Positions 44,542 through 57,104 of a stretch of 64,000 bases of DNA are shown in pieces. The position numbers were made by a program, and so were the translations under genes. Every line of letters starts with the position of its first letter. Within the stretch, counting starts at the first letter, position 1. The notes under the pieces were generated by a model. The model did not search any database. It had not been told where the DNA came from and was given only the letters and a program-made list of their open reading frames with translations. Source of the DNA: Liquidambar formosana (lineage: Eukaryota; Streptophyta; Magnoliopsida; Saxifragales; Altingiaceae); the NCBI GenBank assembly GCA_039720395.1, contig CM077824.1:32700759-32764758 (forward strand), read 5' to 3'.

Positions 44542-46229
44542 GGTTTCTTAGGAAGATTGCAATACATAAGCCGGTTCATAGCCCAACTCACTACCATTTG
44601 TGAGCCTGTTTTCAAGCTACTAAAGAAAGGAGAGCCAAACGAATGGAACAAAGAATGCCAGAAAGCTTTTGAAGCCATCAAACACTACTTAAGCAATCCA
44701 CCGATACTGGTTCCACCTAGAGAAGGAGAGCCGCTATTGCTGTACTTAACCGTCACAGAAACCGCTATGGGGGCAATGCTTACACAATACTTGGAAGAGT
44801 CGAGGAAAGAGAATGCCATCTACTACCTGAGTAAGAAAATGACAGACTATGAGATGAACTACAACGCTGTGGAAAAGACTTGCGTGGCATTGGTGTGGGC
44901 CTCTCAAAAACTTCGCCATTACATGCTATCTTTCCAGGTGTTCCTCATTAGTCGCATGGATCCACTCAAATATCTGCTTGAAAAGCCAATGTTGACCTAT
45001 CGTACTGTGCGATGGTTAATGTTGTTATCTGAATTTGATATCAAGTATGTAGTACAGAGCTCAATAAAAGGGAGAGTCATTTCAAAACACTTGGCCGAGA
45101 ATCCAGTTTCAGGAGGAGATGGCATTGAACAAGGGTTCCCTGATGAGGATATATTGGAGATAGAAAAGAAGCCATGGAAAGTCTACTTCGACGGTGCTAC
45201 AAATAAAAGGGGCTTTGGCATTGGAGTTTTGTTGATTTCTCCTGATGACACTCACACCCCTCTGGCAATGAAGTTAGGGTTCGAAGCCACAAACAACATC
45301 ACCGAATATGAAGTTTGCATTCTAGGGTTGGAAGCAACCTTAGAGTTGGGAGTTAAAGAGTTAGAAGTGTACGGAGACTCAACCTTGATTATCTGCCAAA
45401 TCAAAGGGGAATGGAAGACTCGAGACGAGAAGTTGTTGCCCTATCATGCTTATCTAGAAGCACTTACCAAAGAATTCGACAAAATAGAGTTCCACTACTT
45501 GTCAAGAGTAAAGAATCGCTTCGCTGATGCTCTCGCTACACTCGCGTCCATGGTGGAAATCCCATAAGGCGGAAATGTTCGTCCACTCGTGATTGGAAGA
45601 AGAAAAGAACCGGTATACTGTTGCAGTGTTCAGAATAGTCAAGTGACAGATGGGCGTCCGTGGTTCTATGACATCCAGAGATTCGTAGAGAAAAGGGAAT
45701 ATCCTGAAGGAGCTTCGAAGGTTGACAGGCATACGCTGAGAAGATTGGCTACCCACTACATCATGTGCGGAGGAAAGCTATACAGACGATCCTATGACGG
45801 CATCCACTTGCTCTGTGTGACGGAAGAAGAAGCTCAAAGAATAATTGAAGAGGTATATGAAGGAGCAGGGGCACCTCACATGAATGGGTATATACTAGCT
45901 AAGAAGATTACTCGTCTTGGTTACTACTGGACCACCATGGAAAGAGATTGCCATCTGCATGTCAAGAAGTGCCATAACTGTCAAATCTTTGCTAATGTTC
46001 AGCACCTTCCATCAATGCCTTTGAAAACTATGTCATCCCCTTGGCCCTTTTCAACCTGGGGAATAGATATCATTAGAAAGATCCATCCTAAGTCAAAGGA
46101 AGGTCATGAGTTTATCTTGGTGGCAATAGATTACTTCACTAAGTGGGTGGAGGCGAAGTCCTACAAAACCTTGGGGTCAAAGCAAGTGGCCCATTTCATT
46201 AAGACCCACATTATTTGTCGATATGGGGT
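44542..46229 (+). pseudogene. pol: Element B RNase H domains and start of integrase, cut by element C
   Basis: Gypsy RNase H (LTVTETAMGAMLTQYL to about 45110), archaeal-type RNase H with YFDGAT, TEYEVC, YGDSTLI and FADALATLA (45180-45550), a TAA near 45565, then integrase: zinc-binding EGAGAPHMNG to KKCHNCQ and the first catalytic Asp in WGIDIIRK. The frame breaks off at CRYGV (46229), where the LTR of C begins; A continues PHEIISDNG at this point. Confidence 0.92.
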
Positions 46230-46936
46230 TGTCACACTCCATTTTTGCCACCTTAGCTAGGGTTTGTCATTGCATGTGTCTTTTTGTTTCCTTTTTGAGT
46301 CTAGTCTTTTGCATTGAGTTTCTAGGGTCCTAAGGATGGTGTCTATGAATTTTGGTTCGATTTGGAGTTGATCTTGAGGGTTAATAAGAACTTTTGTGAC
46401 TTGAGGGACATAATCGTCTTTTTGGTCACAAACTTTCCATTTGACCTTGAAATGGTCTCCAAGTTGCCAATTGGAGTTCATATGGTTGTATTTGAGGTAT
46501 TTATGAATTCAATTCGATGAATTGAAGGTTCGGGATTAGAATGGCTCAACAAGGCTCAGTTTGGCTAAGAGACCTATTTCGGGTTAGCTCGAATTGGTTC
46601 ATAATTTTCACTCTATGACTACTCATTCGACCTTGATTAGTCTTAATTTCATCCCCAAATGTGTTTAGGGAGGTTGAATTTCGAATTGGAAAGCATTCGG
46701 TGCGACCCTATGTGCATACCTAAGCAAAGCGATGGTGAGGCATAGCGGTTAACCACCTTTGTAGGACCCAACCATGTAGCCATGGCTAGGGTTTCTTGCC
46801 CTCAAGTGACTCAAATTACATTCCCTTTCGAAACATGGTCGTTTTGGCTTTCGTTTCGTCAAAATCGGAGTTCATTTGAGCCTTGATACACATTTGGAAG
46901 CTGAAAGGGTCAAAATAGGGCATAAGCTGACAGGGC

Positions 46937-47016
46937 CTCGGGTGACCACCCAGGCCTGGGCGGCTAGCCGCCTGGGCCCAGGCGGCTAGCCGCCCAGCCC
47001 CAGGTGGTCACCCGAG
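46937..47016. promoter_or_regulatory. 80-bp palindrome in the LTR of element C
   Basis: Same as A but with both GGCGGCTAGCCGCC units perfect. It lies 188 bp before the TATA box at 47204. Confidence 0.88.
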
Positions 47017-47202
47017 CCACTTTCCTTTTTTGAGCTTTGACGCGGCTCCCTCCCTATTTCCTCGGATTTGCTCGCCTCCAGCCGCCATTTAACCCTAATT
47101 TCAGCCCTATTTGACCTACTTGAGCCCCAAGGGAATCTCTAAGAGCCCTTGGATCAATCCCTAGGGTTTTAATCCCAACCATTGAGGGTTTCCCCTCAAT
47201 CC

Positions 47203-47212
47203 CTATAAATAC
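47203..47212 (+). promoter_or_regulatory. Element C LTR TATA box
   Basis: CTATAAATAC, as in A. Confidence 0.75.
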
Positions 47213-49517
47213 CCCCTTATACTTCAGCAATAGGGGGGGACTGAGGAGGCAATTTCTGAAGTGTGAGGCATATGTGGGACTTGGAGGCTATGGCAGCCAT
47301 CCTTAGGGTAGTTTAACCTAAATTTTGAGTGAGAGAGTGAGAGAGAAGGCTTAAAGGAGGGCTGGAGCATTGCTTGAAGGCTTGAAGGAGGTTGTTTCCA
47401 ACATCACATAAGAGGAGGAGGATTCTCTACAGCAGCCACCATAGGTATGCCCCTCCCCTTTCTCTTTTTCATTCAAACTAGGGTTCTTTGCATAGCTTTG
47501 CATTATTTCATGTTTAAAGCTTATTGTTTTATCATGTTTTGATGCTTCTAATGCTTAGAATGCATGATTAGGATATTGTTTATGGCTGGTTTTGCATGAT
47601 ATAATGTCATTCTATGTGTTTTTATGAGTGTTTGTGTTTTTAGGGTTTTTAGAGTTTTTTCTAGGGTTTTACATGGAATAGTCGTTATTTTATGTTCAAG
47701 TTTGTGTCTTTATCATGTCTTATTGCTTCTATTAGCTAGTGTGCATGTTTAGGATAATATTCATGGGCTGTTTAGTATGCTAGAATGCTATTCCATGTGA
47801 TTTACTGCATGTTTGGGACTTTAGGGTTTCCTTAGTGCTGAAATTGGTTTTCTGCATGAAATAACTCTTTTGCATATTAAAGCTTATGTTTTTATCGTAT
47901 TTTGTTGTTTCCATTAGCTAGTATGCATGTTTAGGATGATATTTGTGGGCTGTTTAGTATGCTAGGATGCTATTCCATGTGATTTACTGTGTGTTTGGGA
48001 TTCTAGGGTTTCCTTAGTGCTGAAATTGAATTTATGCTTAGAATAGCTTTACTTCATGTGAAAGTCTATGTCTTTATCATGTGTGGATCATTCTATTGAT
48101 TAATATGCATGGTTAGAATGCTGTTCATATTCTGTTTTGCATGATTTAGGGTTATTTCATGGGATTTTATGCACTAGTGTGATTCTAGGGTTTTTATCAT
48201 CCTTGTGTTGGTTTAGTTGCATATAGCATGATAGCTTAGGGATTTTCTCTGTTTTTTCTTCATAGTTGCTGCATATGTGTTCCATATTAGGTAACTATGA
48301 TATTTCTAGCATTCATATAGTTGATTTTAGGGTTTTTTGCATGTCATTGCATGTAGGGTTGAGTTAGGGTTTTAGTTAGCTTATGATTCATGTTGTTTGC
48401 ATGACTTGTGGTTGATTTTAAGCTCTATTTCAATTCTGTCCAGATCTGTTTAATGGCTTTAATGATGAGTTTTGAGCATATGTTTGCTTATGTTTAAGCA
48501 TGATAATGGCTTGATTTGGAATCTAGTTTGGTTGGTTGGTATTTTGGTGTGTTTTGCATGGAAATTGCAGGTACTTTGACAGGTACAACAGGTGCAACTA
48601 CTCCACCAATGTGGGGTGGTTATTTTGGCTATTGTGAGATGAAATCTTACAAATAAGGTAATTACCCTATGCAATAGGGTGGTTACTTTGACAGGTTGCT
48701 TTTGCTTAAGGTAAGTAGGGTATGAGGGTGCCCAATTCACCCTTCTTTCCTTTCCTTGAAACTTTCCCTTTCTCCCCCCTAGGGTTATTCCCTAATAGAG
48801 GGGTATGGTAACTCCTATAGTATCCTTTCATAAAAAAAATACCTTTTAAATCAAGGTTTCCATTCTTCTTATCAAATTCCATATTTACTAAAGATCTTTC
48901 GAGAAACATTCATTTTTGGAAACTTACCATGTTTTACTTGAAAGGAAACTTAGGGTTTACCATAGGCCTTGATTAGGTTATAACCCTATTCCCTTTTGAA
49001 CTACGTGGACTTTGATCCATGTATTTCCATACATGGTACGTAGGCGCTCTTCGTGAGGTTCAAGTCCGCCCTAGGATACTAAGTATCCTAGGTTCTCTCC
49101 CCTCCCTCTTTCTTTTTCTGTTTTTCTTTGATTTACTTGATTATATGGATGAATGAATGAATGATATGCATGCTGTCTTGTGATGATAATTGTTGACTTG
49201 TGTGTGATTAAGACTTCGATTTAGCCTAATTAAATTAAGAGACCGTTTAGGGCGATATGGGTGCCTATAGGCTTTGCCTAGAACCTTCCCATATCGTAAC
49301 TTAGCCTCCGAATCCCCGATTTCTCTGGTTTCCAAAAGATCATTTGCCTTACCATTTTTAAATATGGAGTCAATCTTTTGTTTTCCTAAAACAAAACTGT
49401 TTTTAGGGTTTTCCTTGTTTCCTTTAAAAAATAAGGTGGCGGCTCCCTTTTTCTTTTTTCAAACAACCCGAATCTTGTCGTCAATCCTCGTGGGCCCGAT
49501 TTCCGGGGTTCACAGAC

Positions 49518-49536
49518 TGGCGACTCCACTGGGGAT
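49518..49536 (+). other. Element C primer-binding site (tRNA-Arg type)
   Basis: TGGCGACTCCACTGGGGAT, identical to A. Confidence 0.8.
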
Positions 49537-50248
49537 TTGTGGGCTAGACTCTATACAATTTGATTGGGCTAAGTTAATTTCTTTTGTTTAATTAAAATCA
49601 ATCACATTACATCCGCTTGATTGTGTGCTTTCATTTATTGCATTGTGTGCGCAAACTCTTGCATGATAGGATCGATGTCCCTTGCCACTGACGGGCCTAG
49701 CCTCAACTTTGGTTTTCCTGATTCCATGAGTTGGGGCGAAAGCTCTCAACCTCTCTTGCCAAGTACCCTTGGGTATATTAAATGAGTTAATCACGTACTG
49801 CTGGACCCACGCGGCGTTCTTGATGCCACATGTGGTTAGGTATAAAGATTGCTCAAGCAAGTGAAGGACCCCAGCCTACCTTTATCATTAGTCCATATAG
49901 ACAGACTTGTAGGACACTATGGTTTCACCCTTATGCACCCACATTGTTTGTAATGATATCATGACCGTGTTTGTGATGTGCTTAATGGAAAATTAATAGA
50001 GGACCTTTGCACCCTATATCCTTAATACGTACCTTTCACCCATGACCCTTGTAAAGGTGATTGGATTAAAAGGGACTAATTGAGTATATATGGCGTGAAG
50101 TCATTGAGACAAATATGGAAGCCTAGGACATACCCTTAGGATGAGAGACTGATTGTTCCCTTTCATAGAAGAGTGAGAAGACGTACTGGCTTGGATCCGC
50201 GACCAGCAAGGGCGCTTAGTGAAGATTGATTCCACCAACCAGTCAGAT
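49537..50248 (+). other. Element C untranslated leader
   Basis: Nearly identical to the leader of A (1207-1919); no gene. Confidence 0.6.
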
Positions 50249-51213
50249 ATGGCCGACGAAGCAACTAGTGAAGGGGGTTTTGATGTTGAGACTTGTTTGA
50301 AGGCTATCATGACCAAGCTTGATTACACCACTGATGTATCCGAGAGAGCATTGAAAATGGCCCAAGATATCCAACATAAGATGTCCGAACCCGAGCAGAA
50401 TAATGGTCGTACCCCGGGGGATAACACCGAAAATGGGACCCAGTCTGGAGAAGGCACTAAGACCAATGAGGGAGGGAGTACTAAGCCCAAGGGAAATGAA
50501 TCACCTGAAGTTTTTAACCTAAAAGGGGGAAGTAAGGGGAAGACCTCTGATACAGATTCTGTGTTGGCTAGCAAGGTAGAAGCCCTGGAAAGAACTATAA
50601 AGGGAATCCGTAGGACAGATGACATGGTGGATGTACGTACCCTATCTTTGTTTCCTCAAGCTCGTATTCCACTACAATTCAAGATGCCCGAATTAGAAAA
50701 GTTTGATGGAACGGGTTGCCCTAAGACCCATTTGAAGATGTACGTACGAGCTATGCACCCTCGAGGAGCAACAGATGAACTCTTGGCCCAAATGTTCCAT
50801 GAAACCCTAGCCACTTCTGCCTTAAAGTGGTTCCTAGCCTTGGATGAGAATAGAACCCGGACTTGGGAGGACATATGCAATGAGTTTTCAGAGCACTACA
50901 AGTACAACACTGAGGTGGATGTCACGCGAAGGGACCTAGAGACCACGAAACAAGGGGCTAATGAGACTTTTTCCGCTTTCATTACAAGGTGGAGGCAAAA
51001 GGCCTCGAAAATGGTGGATAGACCGAATGAGGAAGATCAGATTCAGTTGGTGGTTAAGAACCTGTTGCCGGTGTATCATAAGCACCTCTTTGCTCACTAC
51101 TTCCCTAATTTCAAGGCTCTTATCGGAGCAGGTACACAAGTTGAGGATGCCATTGCCGATGGGTCAATCAAGACAGAAGAAGTCCAAAAGAGCCGCAGGC
51201 CAAACTTTGCTGG
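50249..51213 (+). pseudogene. gag: Element C gag, 3' part cut off by element D
   Basis: Starts MADEATSEGGFDVE at 50249. Here CAG (Gln) stands where A has the premature TAG, so the frame is open for 321 codons through the gag domain until RRPNFAG, where the LTR of D begins. The likely target duplication of D is GCTGG (51209-51213). Before D inserted, this copy had no visible defect. Confidence 0.92.
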
Positions 51214-52316
51214 TGTGAACCCTAAAAAAGTTAAGGCCCACGAGGGGTTTTAGGTTTGAAAAAGGAAAAGGAGTCGCCACCTTATTTTTTAAAGGAAATA
51301 AGGAAAACCCTAAAAACAGTTTTGTTTTAGGAAAACAAAAGATTGACTCCATATTTAAAAATGGAAAGGCAAATGATCTTTTGGAAACCAGAGAAATCGG
51401 GGATTCGGAGGCTAAGTTACGATATGGGAAGGTTCTAGGCAAAGCCTATAGGCACCCATATCGCCCTAAACGGTCTCTTAATTTAATTGGGCTAAATCAA
51501 AGTCTTAATCACACACAAATCAACAGTTATCATCACAAGACCGCATGCATATCATTCATCCATTCATCCATATAATCAAGTAAATCAAAGAAAAACAGAA
51601 AAAGAAAGAGGGGGGAGAAAACCTAGGATACTTAGTATCCTAGGGCGGACTTGAACATCACGAAGAGCGCCTACGTACCATGTATGGAAATACATGGATC
51701 AAAGTCCACGTAGTTCGAATGGGAATATAATTTGAGTCATTTGAGGGCAAGAAACCCTAGCCATGGCTGCATGGTTGGGTCCTACAAAGGTGGTTAACCG
51801 CTATGCCTCACCATCGCTTAGCTTGGGTATGCACATAGGGTCGCACCGAATGCTTTCTAATTCGAAATTCAACCTCCCTAAACACATTTGGGGATGAAAT
51901 TAAGACCAATCAAGGTCAAATGAGTAGTCATAGAGTGAAAATCATGAACCAATTCGAGCTAACCCGAAGTAGGTCTTTTAGCCAACCTGAGCCTTGCTGA
52001 GCCATTCTAATCCCGAACCTTCAATTCATCGAATTGAACCCACAAATACCTCAAATGCAACCATATGAACTCCAGTTAGCAACTTGGAGATCATTTCAAG
52101 GTCAGATGGAAAGTTTGTGATAAAAAAGACAGTTATGCCCCTCAAGTCACAAAAGTTCTTATTAACCCTCGAGATCAACTCCAAATCGAACCAAAATTCA
52201 TACACACCATCCTTAGGACCCTAGAAACTCAATGCAAAAGACTAGACTCAAAAAGGAAACAAAAAGACACATGCAATGACAAACCCTAGCTAAGGTGGCA
52301 AAAATGGGGTGTGACA
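51214..52316 (-). repeat. Element D 3' LTR with 2000-bp internal deletion
   Basis: 1103 bp against 3103 in A. The jump lies at about 51714-51728, where ATTCCC-TTCGAA words that are exactly 2000 bp apart in A (16096 and 18096) have been merged. The palindrome and TATA box are in the lost part. Confidence 0.93.
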
Positions 52317-52550
52317 GAAGCCCCTCATTGGTGAGCAAGTTTCACTTGCAAGCCAATGACCAAAAGAACAACCCATTTTTGCCCGGGGAATTGATTTCAT
52401 CAAGACCCACTGGGGAAAAGAGGGTGAACATATCATTGAATTCTTCGAATTCATCATACACAAGCACAAAGGTACTCTTCATAAGTTCTACAGAACTCCT
52501 CTCATACTGTATACCAGTTTTAACTGGGGGACAAGATGAGGTATCCACAG
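52317..52550. other. Purine tract and spacer next to the LTR of element D
   Basis: On the minus strand CCAATGAGGGGCTTC precedes the LTR, as in A. The rest is non-coding and matches A 15280-15505 reversed. Confidence 0.5.
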
Positions 52551-52760
52551 CTTACATCGAACTTCCCATACTATGCCAGTGACAACTGGCGACTAGTACG
52601 AGGTATCCATAGCTTACATCGAATTTCGTTCGATGAAAGGTCTTCCCATACTATACCAGTGACAACTGGTGAATAGTACGAGGTATCCATAGCTTACATC
52701 GAACTTCGTTCGATGAAAGGTCTTCCCATATTACACCAGTGACAACTGGTGAATAATATG
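52550..52760. repeat. 80-bp double-hairpin tandem repeat (D)
   Basis: About two and a half units of the repeat seen at 14821-15279, with CCAGTGACAACTGG and CATCGAACTTCGTTCGATG. Fewer units than A. Confidence 0.8.
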
Positions 52761-52775
52761 AGGTAACACTATGCC

Positions 52776-53395
52776 ATCAAGGCTATCTCAAAATATGAGA
52801 AAGATACATCCTTCTCATATTCAAACCATCAAGGTTGTCATTCAGTTGTCAAGGTAATCACATAGCACGAGGAAGGTCACGTCCTTCTCTTGCTCAAGTC
52901 AATCAAGGTAAACACATACCACAGGAAGCCGTCAAGGCTATCTCAAAACATGAGAAAGATACATCCTTCTCATATTCAAATCATCAAGGTTATCATTCAA
53001 ATATCAAGGTAATCACATAACACGAGAAAGATCACGTCCTTCTTTTGCTCAAATCAATCAAGGTAAACACATACCACAGGAAGCCATCAAGGCTATCTCA
53101 AAACATGAGAAAGATACATCCTTCTCATATTCAAATCATCAAGGTTATCATTCAAATATCAAGGTAATCACATAACACGAGAAAGATCACGTCCTTCTCT
53201 TGCTCAAATCAATCAAGGTAAACACATACCACAGGAAGCCATCAAGGCTATCTCAAAACATGAGAAAGATACATCCTTTTCATATTCAAATCATCAAAGT
53301 TAACACAAATCATGGGAAAGATTGCATCTTTCAAGTCATCAAGGTAAGCATGTAATCATGAGAAAGATTGCATCTTTCTCTCACTAAGTCATCAA
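52776..53395. repeat. 155-bp tandem repeat (D)
   Basis: Units begin with ATCAAGGCTATCTCAAAA at 52776, 52931, 53086 and 53241, exactly 155 bp apart. They contain GAGAAAGATACATCCTTCTC hairpins. About four units, against about two in A. Confidence 0.88.
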
Positions 53396-53827
53396 GACAA
53401 AGGTAAGCTTCTACTTACCAACACACAACAAGTTCACCAAGTCATCTCACATGGAGGCTATTCATGCCTCAATTCAAACACCAACTCATATAGGAGACAC
53501 AATTATCTCATGAAAGCAATCATTCACATGCATATAGGAAAGGTATCTTTATCCCAAATGACAACAAATCATAGTGACATAGGAGGGAATTCATCCCTAA
53601 CAATCAAAACCATATGCATAAAGAGGGTTGTTCAATCCTACTAGCATGCCATGCCCACACAAGGCCCACCAATGCAATCTCATTCAAATCATTTCATGTC
53701 AAGCAAAGTCAATATATTTATTCATTTTTCAACTCAAAACAAGCTTGAGATTTCATCTCAAAGAGGGTTCAAAAGCGCGAATAGGCGAGCAAAGGCCAAA
53801 CGAGCGCAACGGAGCGAGCAAGGGAGG

Positions 53828-53902
53828 CTGACCACCTGGCTGCTGGTGGCTTGCCGCCCAAGCCCAAGCGGCTTGCCGCCCCATGCTGGGCGGTTACCCG
53901 AG
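53828..53902. promoter_or_regulatory. Palindrome upstream of the antisense PMD gene (D)
   Basis: CTGACCACCTGG ... GGGCGGTTACCCGAG around CAAGCCCAAG with GGCTTGCCGCC repeats; a more eroded pairing than the LTR type. A TATA-like TTTTTAAA (53926-53933) follows within 25 bp. Confidence 0.65.
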
Positions 53903-54199
53903 GCTGGTGCTGCCCAGTTTGAGGGTTTTTAAACCCTTGACTCCCCATTTGATGCACACACACACCCAACTCGAAAATAGAGAGTTTCTCTCTCTAGAAA
54001 CTCATTCCATCTTCTCCAAACACTCACAAACACATTCTCAATCAAAGTTTCCCTTGCAATTCAAGTTGTGTGCATGAAATAGCATCAAGAACAAGTCATT
54101 CAACAACAAAAAGAAGCATCAATCATCAAGTTGCAAGATCAAATTCATCATCTTTCTTATCAAACCCATTTTTCTCACATACAAGCTCAAACACCAACA

Positions 54200-56850
54200 A
54201 TGGCTTCTAGCAATGATTCCAACATCAAGTATCCATATTATGTGATCAAGAATACATACAAGGCACCAATCTATGATGCATCCCAAGACAAGGTGTTGCT
54301 TGAACCTAAGAAGCATCTCTCATACCTCCATTCCCAACATGAGGTTAGTTCTTCCCAACTTAACATGTTTATCTTGAAATCTTGATTTCTATTGGATAAA
54401 ATGCATTCCCATGGTCTTCTTTTGATTGTTTTTATCATTGTTAAGCCAAGTTCATTGATTTGGCAAGGATTGAATGTGTAAAAAGCTTGTTTCCCAATGC
54501 TTGAGAAAAGATGCCTACCAAGTGTTTGATAAAATGCCAAAGAGACAAAAACATGTTCAATTCTTGAAAAATCAATTGGTTTGCATTGTAGAACAAAGTC
54601 AAATGGTCTTGGCAAAGATTTGGTACACAAAAATCTTTCATTTCAATGCTTGAAAACAAGTTACACACCAAGTGTTCGATAAAATGCCCGAAAGGCAAAA
54701 ACATGTTCAATCCTTACAAAATCAATGAATTTGAATACACAAGGTCATGGGTATTCATTCCTAATTCATTTCATGAATCAAAACCCATATTTTAAAACTT
54801 TTGGAAAACCATTTGAAATCAATTACCAATGCATGCCCAATATCTCTATGTTCTCAATGCACAATCCTTTGACATAGCCCGACTTCCAAAGTCTCCGTAC
54901 AAGGACATCAATAAAGGGACTCATCTCTTGGTGGAGACATATGAATCATGCCCAACCACGTGCTCGCAAGATAATAAAGAAGGCGGGTTTTGAGCCCTTC
55001 CTAGATGCTCTATGGAACGAGCAATGGGATAGGCAAGCATTATTTGCCTTGACAGAGCTATGGTGGGACACCACCAACACTTTCCATTTTAGCTTCGGGG
55101 AGATGACCATGACCCCTAAGGATTTCACCATGATAACTGGGTTGAGCTTGAAAGGCAAGCGCTTGGAATACTACGAGCATGCCAACATGGATCAAAACTA
55201 TATAGTAGCTCTATTTGGGGTTGAAGCGGAATTAAGCCCAAAAGGTGTGCGCCGTACTTGGCTCCACAACACCTTTGCCACTGAAGAAGAGAGTGAGGGG
55301 ACGGATCCCAAATACATTGTGAGAGCTTTCTTGCTGTACATGATTTCATGCACCTTCTTTGCGGGCACCAATGACATGGCTCGACTTGAGTTGCTGGCTA
55401 GCATGGAAGATGTGAACAAAATTGGGAGATACAATTGGGGTGGAGCTGCTTTCGCAAACATGTATCGCTCCATGACTGACATGTCCCGAGGAGTTGCAAA
55501 GAACTTTGGGACTTCCTTTCGTTTGGGAGGTAACAAAGAACATTCAATTCTCTATTATTTCCCGAAACTTAACACACACATGATTTCATCTATATTTTTT
55601 TTGGTTTTCCCCAGATATGGTACTACGAGTACCTGAACATGTGTCGCCCAACTCTTGCTAGTGATGCCATGTCATGGCCCATCCTTCAGAATTATGCTCC
55701 ATCTTGCTTGGCTACAAGAGCCTCCAATCGACACGATTATGCCCATGCAAGGGCATATCTTGCCAGCTTGACTGCTGATATGGTAAAATCTTTCTTTCTC
55801 TTTATCTTTTTATCTTTCTTTTTTCATTTCTTATTTCAAACTCAACAGGTGGAATGGAATCCATGGAGGCTGTGGGAGCATAGGCTTCCCGAGAAGTACT
55901 CCTCTTGTTTGGAGTTGACAAGCAAAAGGGTCCTCTTTGAAGGCCCCACAGGTAGATGCTGGTATCTTAGGGAGCGAGTCCTGAGACAAGTCCATGGAAA
56001 TATGAATGCAGCTGTGACACCTTCCATGCCACCAGAGAACATGAGGCATACTAGCCACTTGGTGGGGGATGAACTAGAAGAGGCTCTGAGGGGTTGGGAT
56101 GCTGAGGGATTCACTTCCCCTCGCATAGAATACACTGCCTTCTGTCGACAATATCTGATGAATCCTAGGGTCACTGGTCTCCCACCTCAAGGGGTGAGCT
56201 CCCCAAACTCTCAAATTCTTTTTTTAAGATCATAAGGAAGACTTCACTTGACAAACATTTGAATTTCAGGGCCGACGGGCAAGGGGACACAGCTCCACAG
56301 TTGGATCTGCCACTGGGATGACTTACAATGACGAGGATGAGGACCTTGAAGGAAATCAACCTCCACCCCTCCCACAACTAAATTGGTATGTGAACTTGTG
56401 CAGTGGGACAAAATTTGTGAAGACTGACATTACCCATCCACCATTCGATGAATATCCCAAGATCGATCCATATTATGAGAATGTGAGTTCTAAACTCTTA
56501 TCTTCTTGAAATTGGATTCTTTCATTATTGTTAACCATGTTTATACTTTCCTAGGTTCCACAGGAGTATGCCCAGGAATGCATTGAACTCAATGAAGGAT
56601 TGAGGAGGGATCTTGTGCGAATGAGTTTAGAGAACTCAGTTCTGGAAGCACGCTTAAATCCCCAAGTGAGTGATCATCTTATTAGCTTTCAACTAGGATT
56701 GGCACCATTACCCTCCTAACTCATTATCTTTCTTTGCAACAGGCATCATCATCTAATCCACCACAGGATATGCCCCCTTCTAGAGCACCTCGTTCAGGGC
56801 ATGATGGAGCCGGGCCAAGTCGAAAGAGAAGGCCCACGGGAAATCATTGA
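54200..56850 (+). pseudogene. Antisense PMD gene of element D, seven exons, 2-bp deletion in exon 2
   Basis: Exons: 54200-54343, 54878-55529, 55615-55782, 55849-56193, 56270-56482, 56555-56665, 56743-56850 (TGA 56848-56850). Every intron (534, 85, 66, 76, 72 and 77 bp) has GT-AG ends and phase 0; exon lengths equal those in A except exon 2. The product without lesions would be about 580 residues: a short N-terminus (MASSNDSNIK), the PMD in exon 2 (WWDTTNTFHFSFGEMTMTP), exons 3-4 with WPILQNYAPSCLATR and WEHRLPEKYSSCLEL, an acidic stretch DEDEDLEG in exon 5, a coiled-coil-like exon 6 and a basic tail PSRKRRPTGNH that could be a nuclear signal. D lacks two bases (GG) in AACTTTGGGGGACTT of exon 2 but keeps the intron 2 donor that A has lost. 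It lies antisense to gag-pol, under its own presumed promoter. Confidence 0.9.
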
Positions 56851-57104
56851 GTTTCACTCACCTCTTGTTAGGAATGTTTGGAATCTTTCTATCTATCTTG
56901 TTATGTACTAATTAGGAATTTCAATTCCCAACCTTGAACCTTTATTATGGATACTTGATGAATCTATGTTCGAACTTTATTGCAATGATATGATCTTGTA
57001 TTGAGTGAAAAATGGGTTTAAATCAAGCACAAAAAAGTCAAAACATCACAAAAGGGCCAAACGAAGGCATAACAAGGCAAAAATGGGCGAAACAAGACGG
57101 CGGC

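Larger units (their letters stand above)
23045..46229 (+). mobile_element. Element B: older Tat-lineage element, 3' part outside window, with three nested insertions
   Basis: 5' LTR 23045-36026 (split by E), primer-binding site 36029, gag 36975-38864, protease 38865-43386 (split by S2), RT, RNase H and integrase to 46229, where C interrupts it. Without insertions it is closely collinear with A but clearly diverged, with a proline/glutamine-rich gag stretch absent from A. Several stops and frameshifts in gag, pro and pol show it is old. Integrase end, any antisense genes and 3' LTR would be beyond C and D to the right. Confidence 0.92.
46230..49514 (+). repeat. Element C 5' LTR, complete (3285 bp)
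   Basis: TGTCACACTCC to GGGTTCACA. About 180 bp longer than the LTR of A because of extra sequence in the ATG/TTTAGG-rich part (about 47560-47760). The end (AACAACCCGAATC...GGGCCCGATTTCCGG, about 49462-49507) differs from A, suggesting exchange with another LTR subfamily near the 3' end. Confidence 0.93.
46230..51213 (+). mobile_element. Element C: family A Tat element, interrupted by D
   Basis: 5' LTR 46230-49514, primer-binding site, leader and the first 965 bp of gag. Very similar to A in LTR, leader and gag. The insertion is inside the integrase of B. The rest of C lies right of D, outside the window. Confidence 0.93.
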
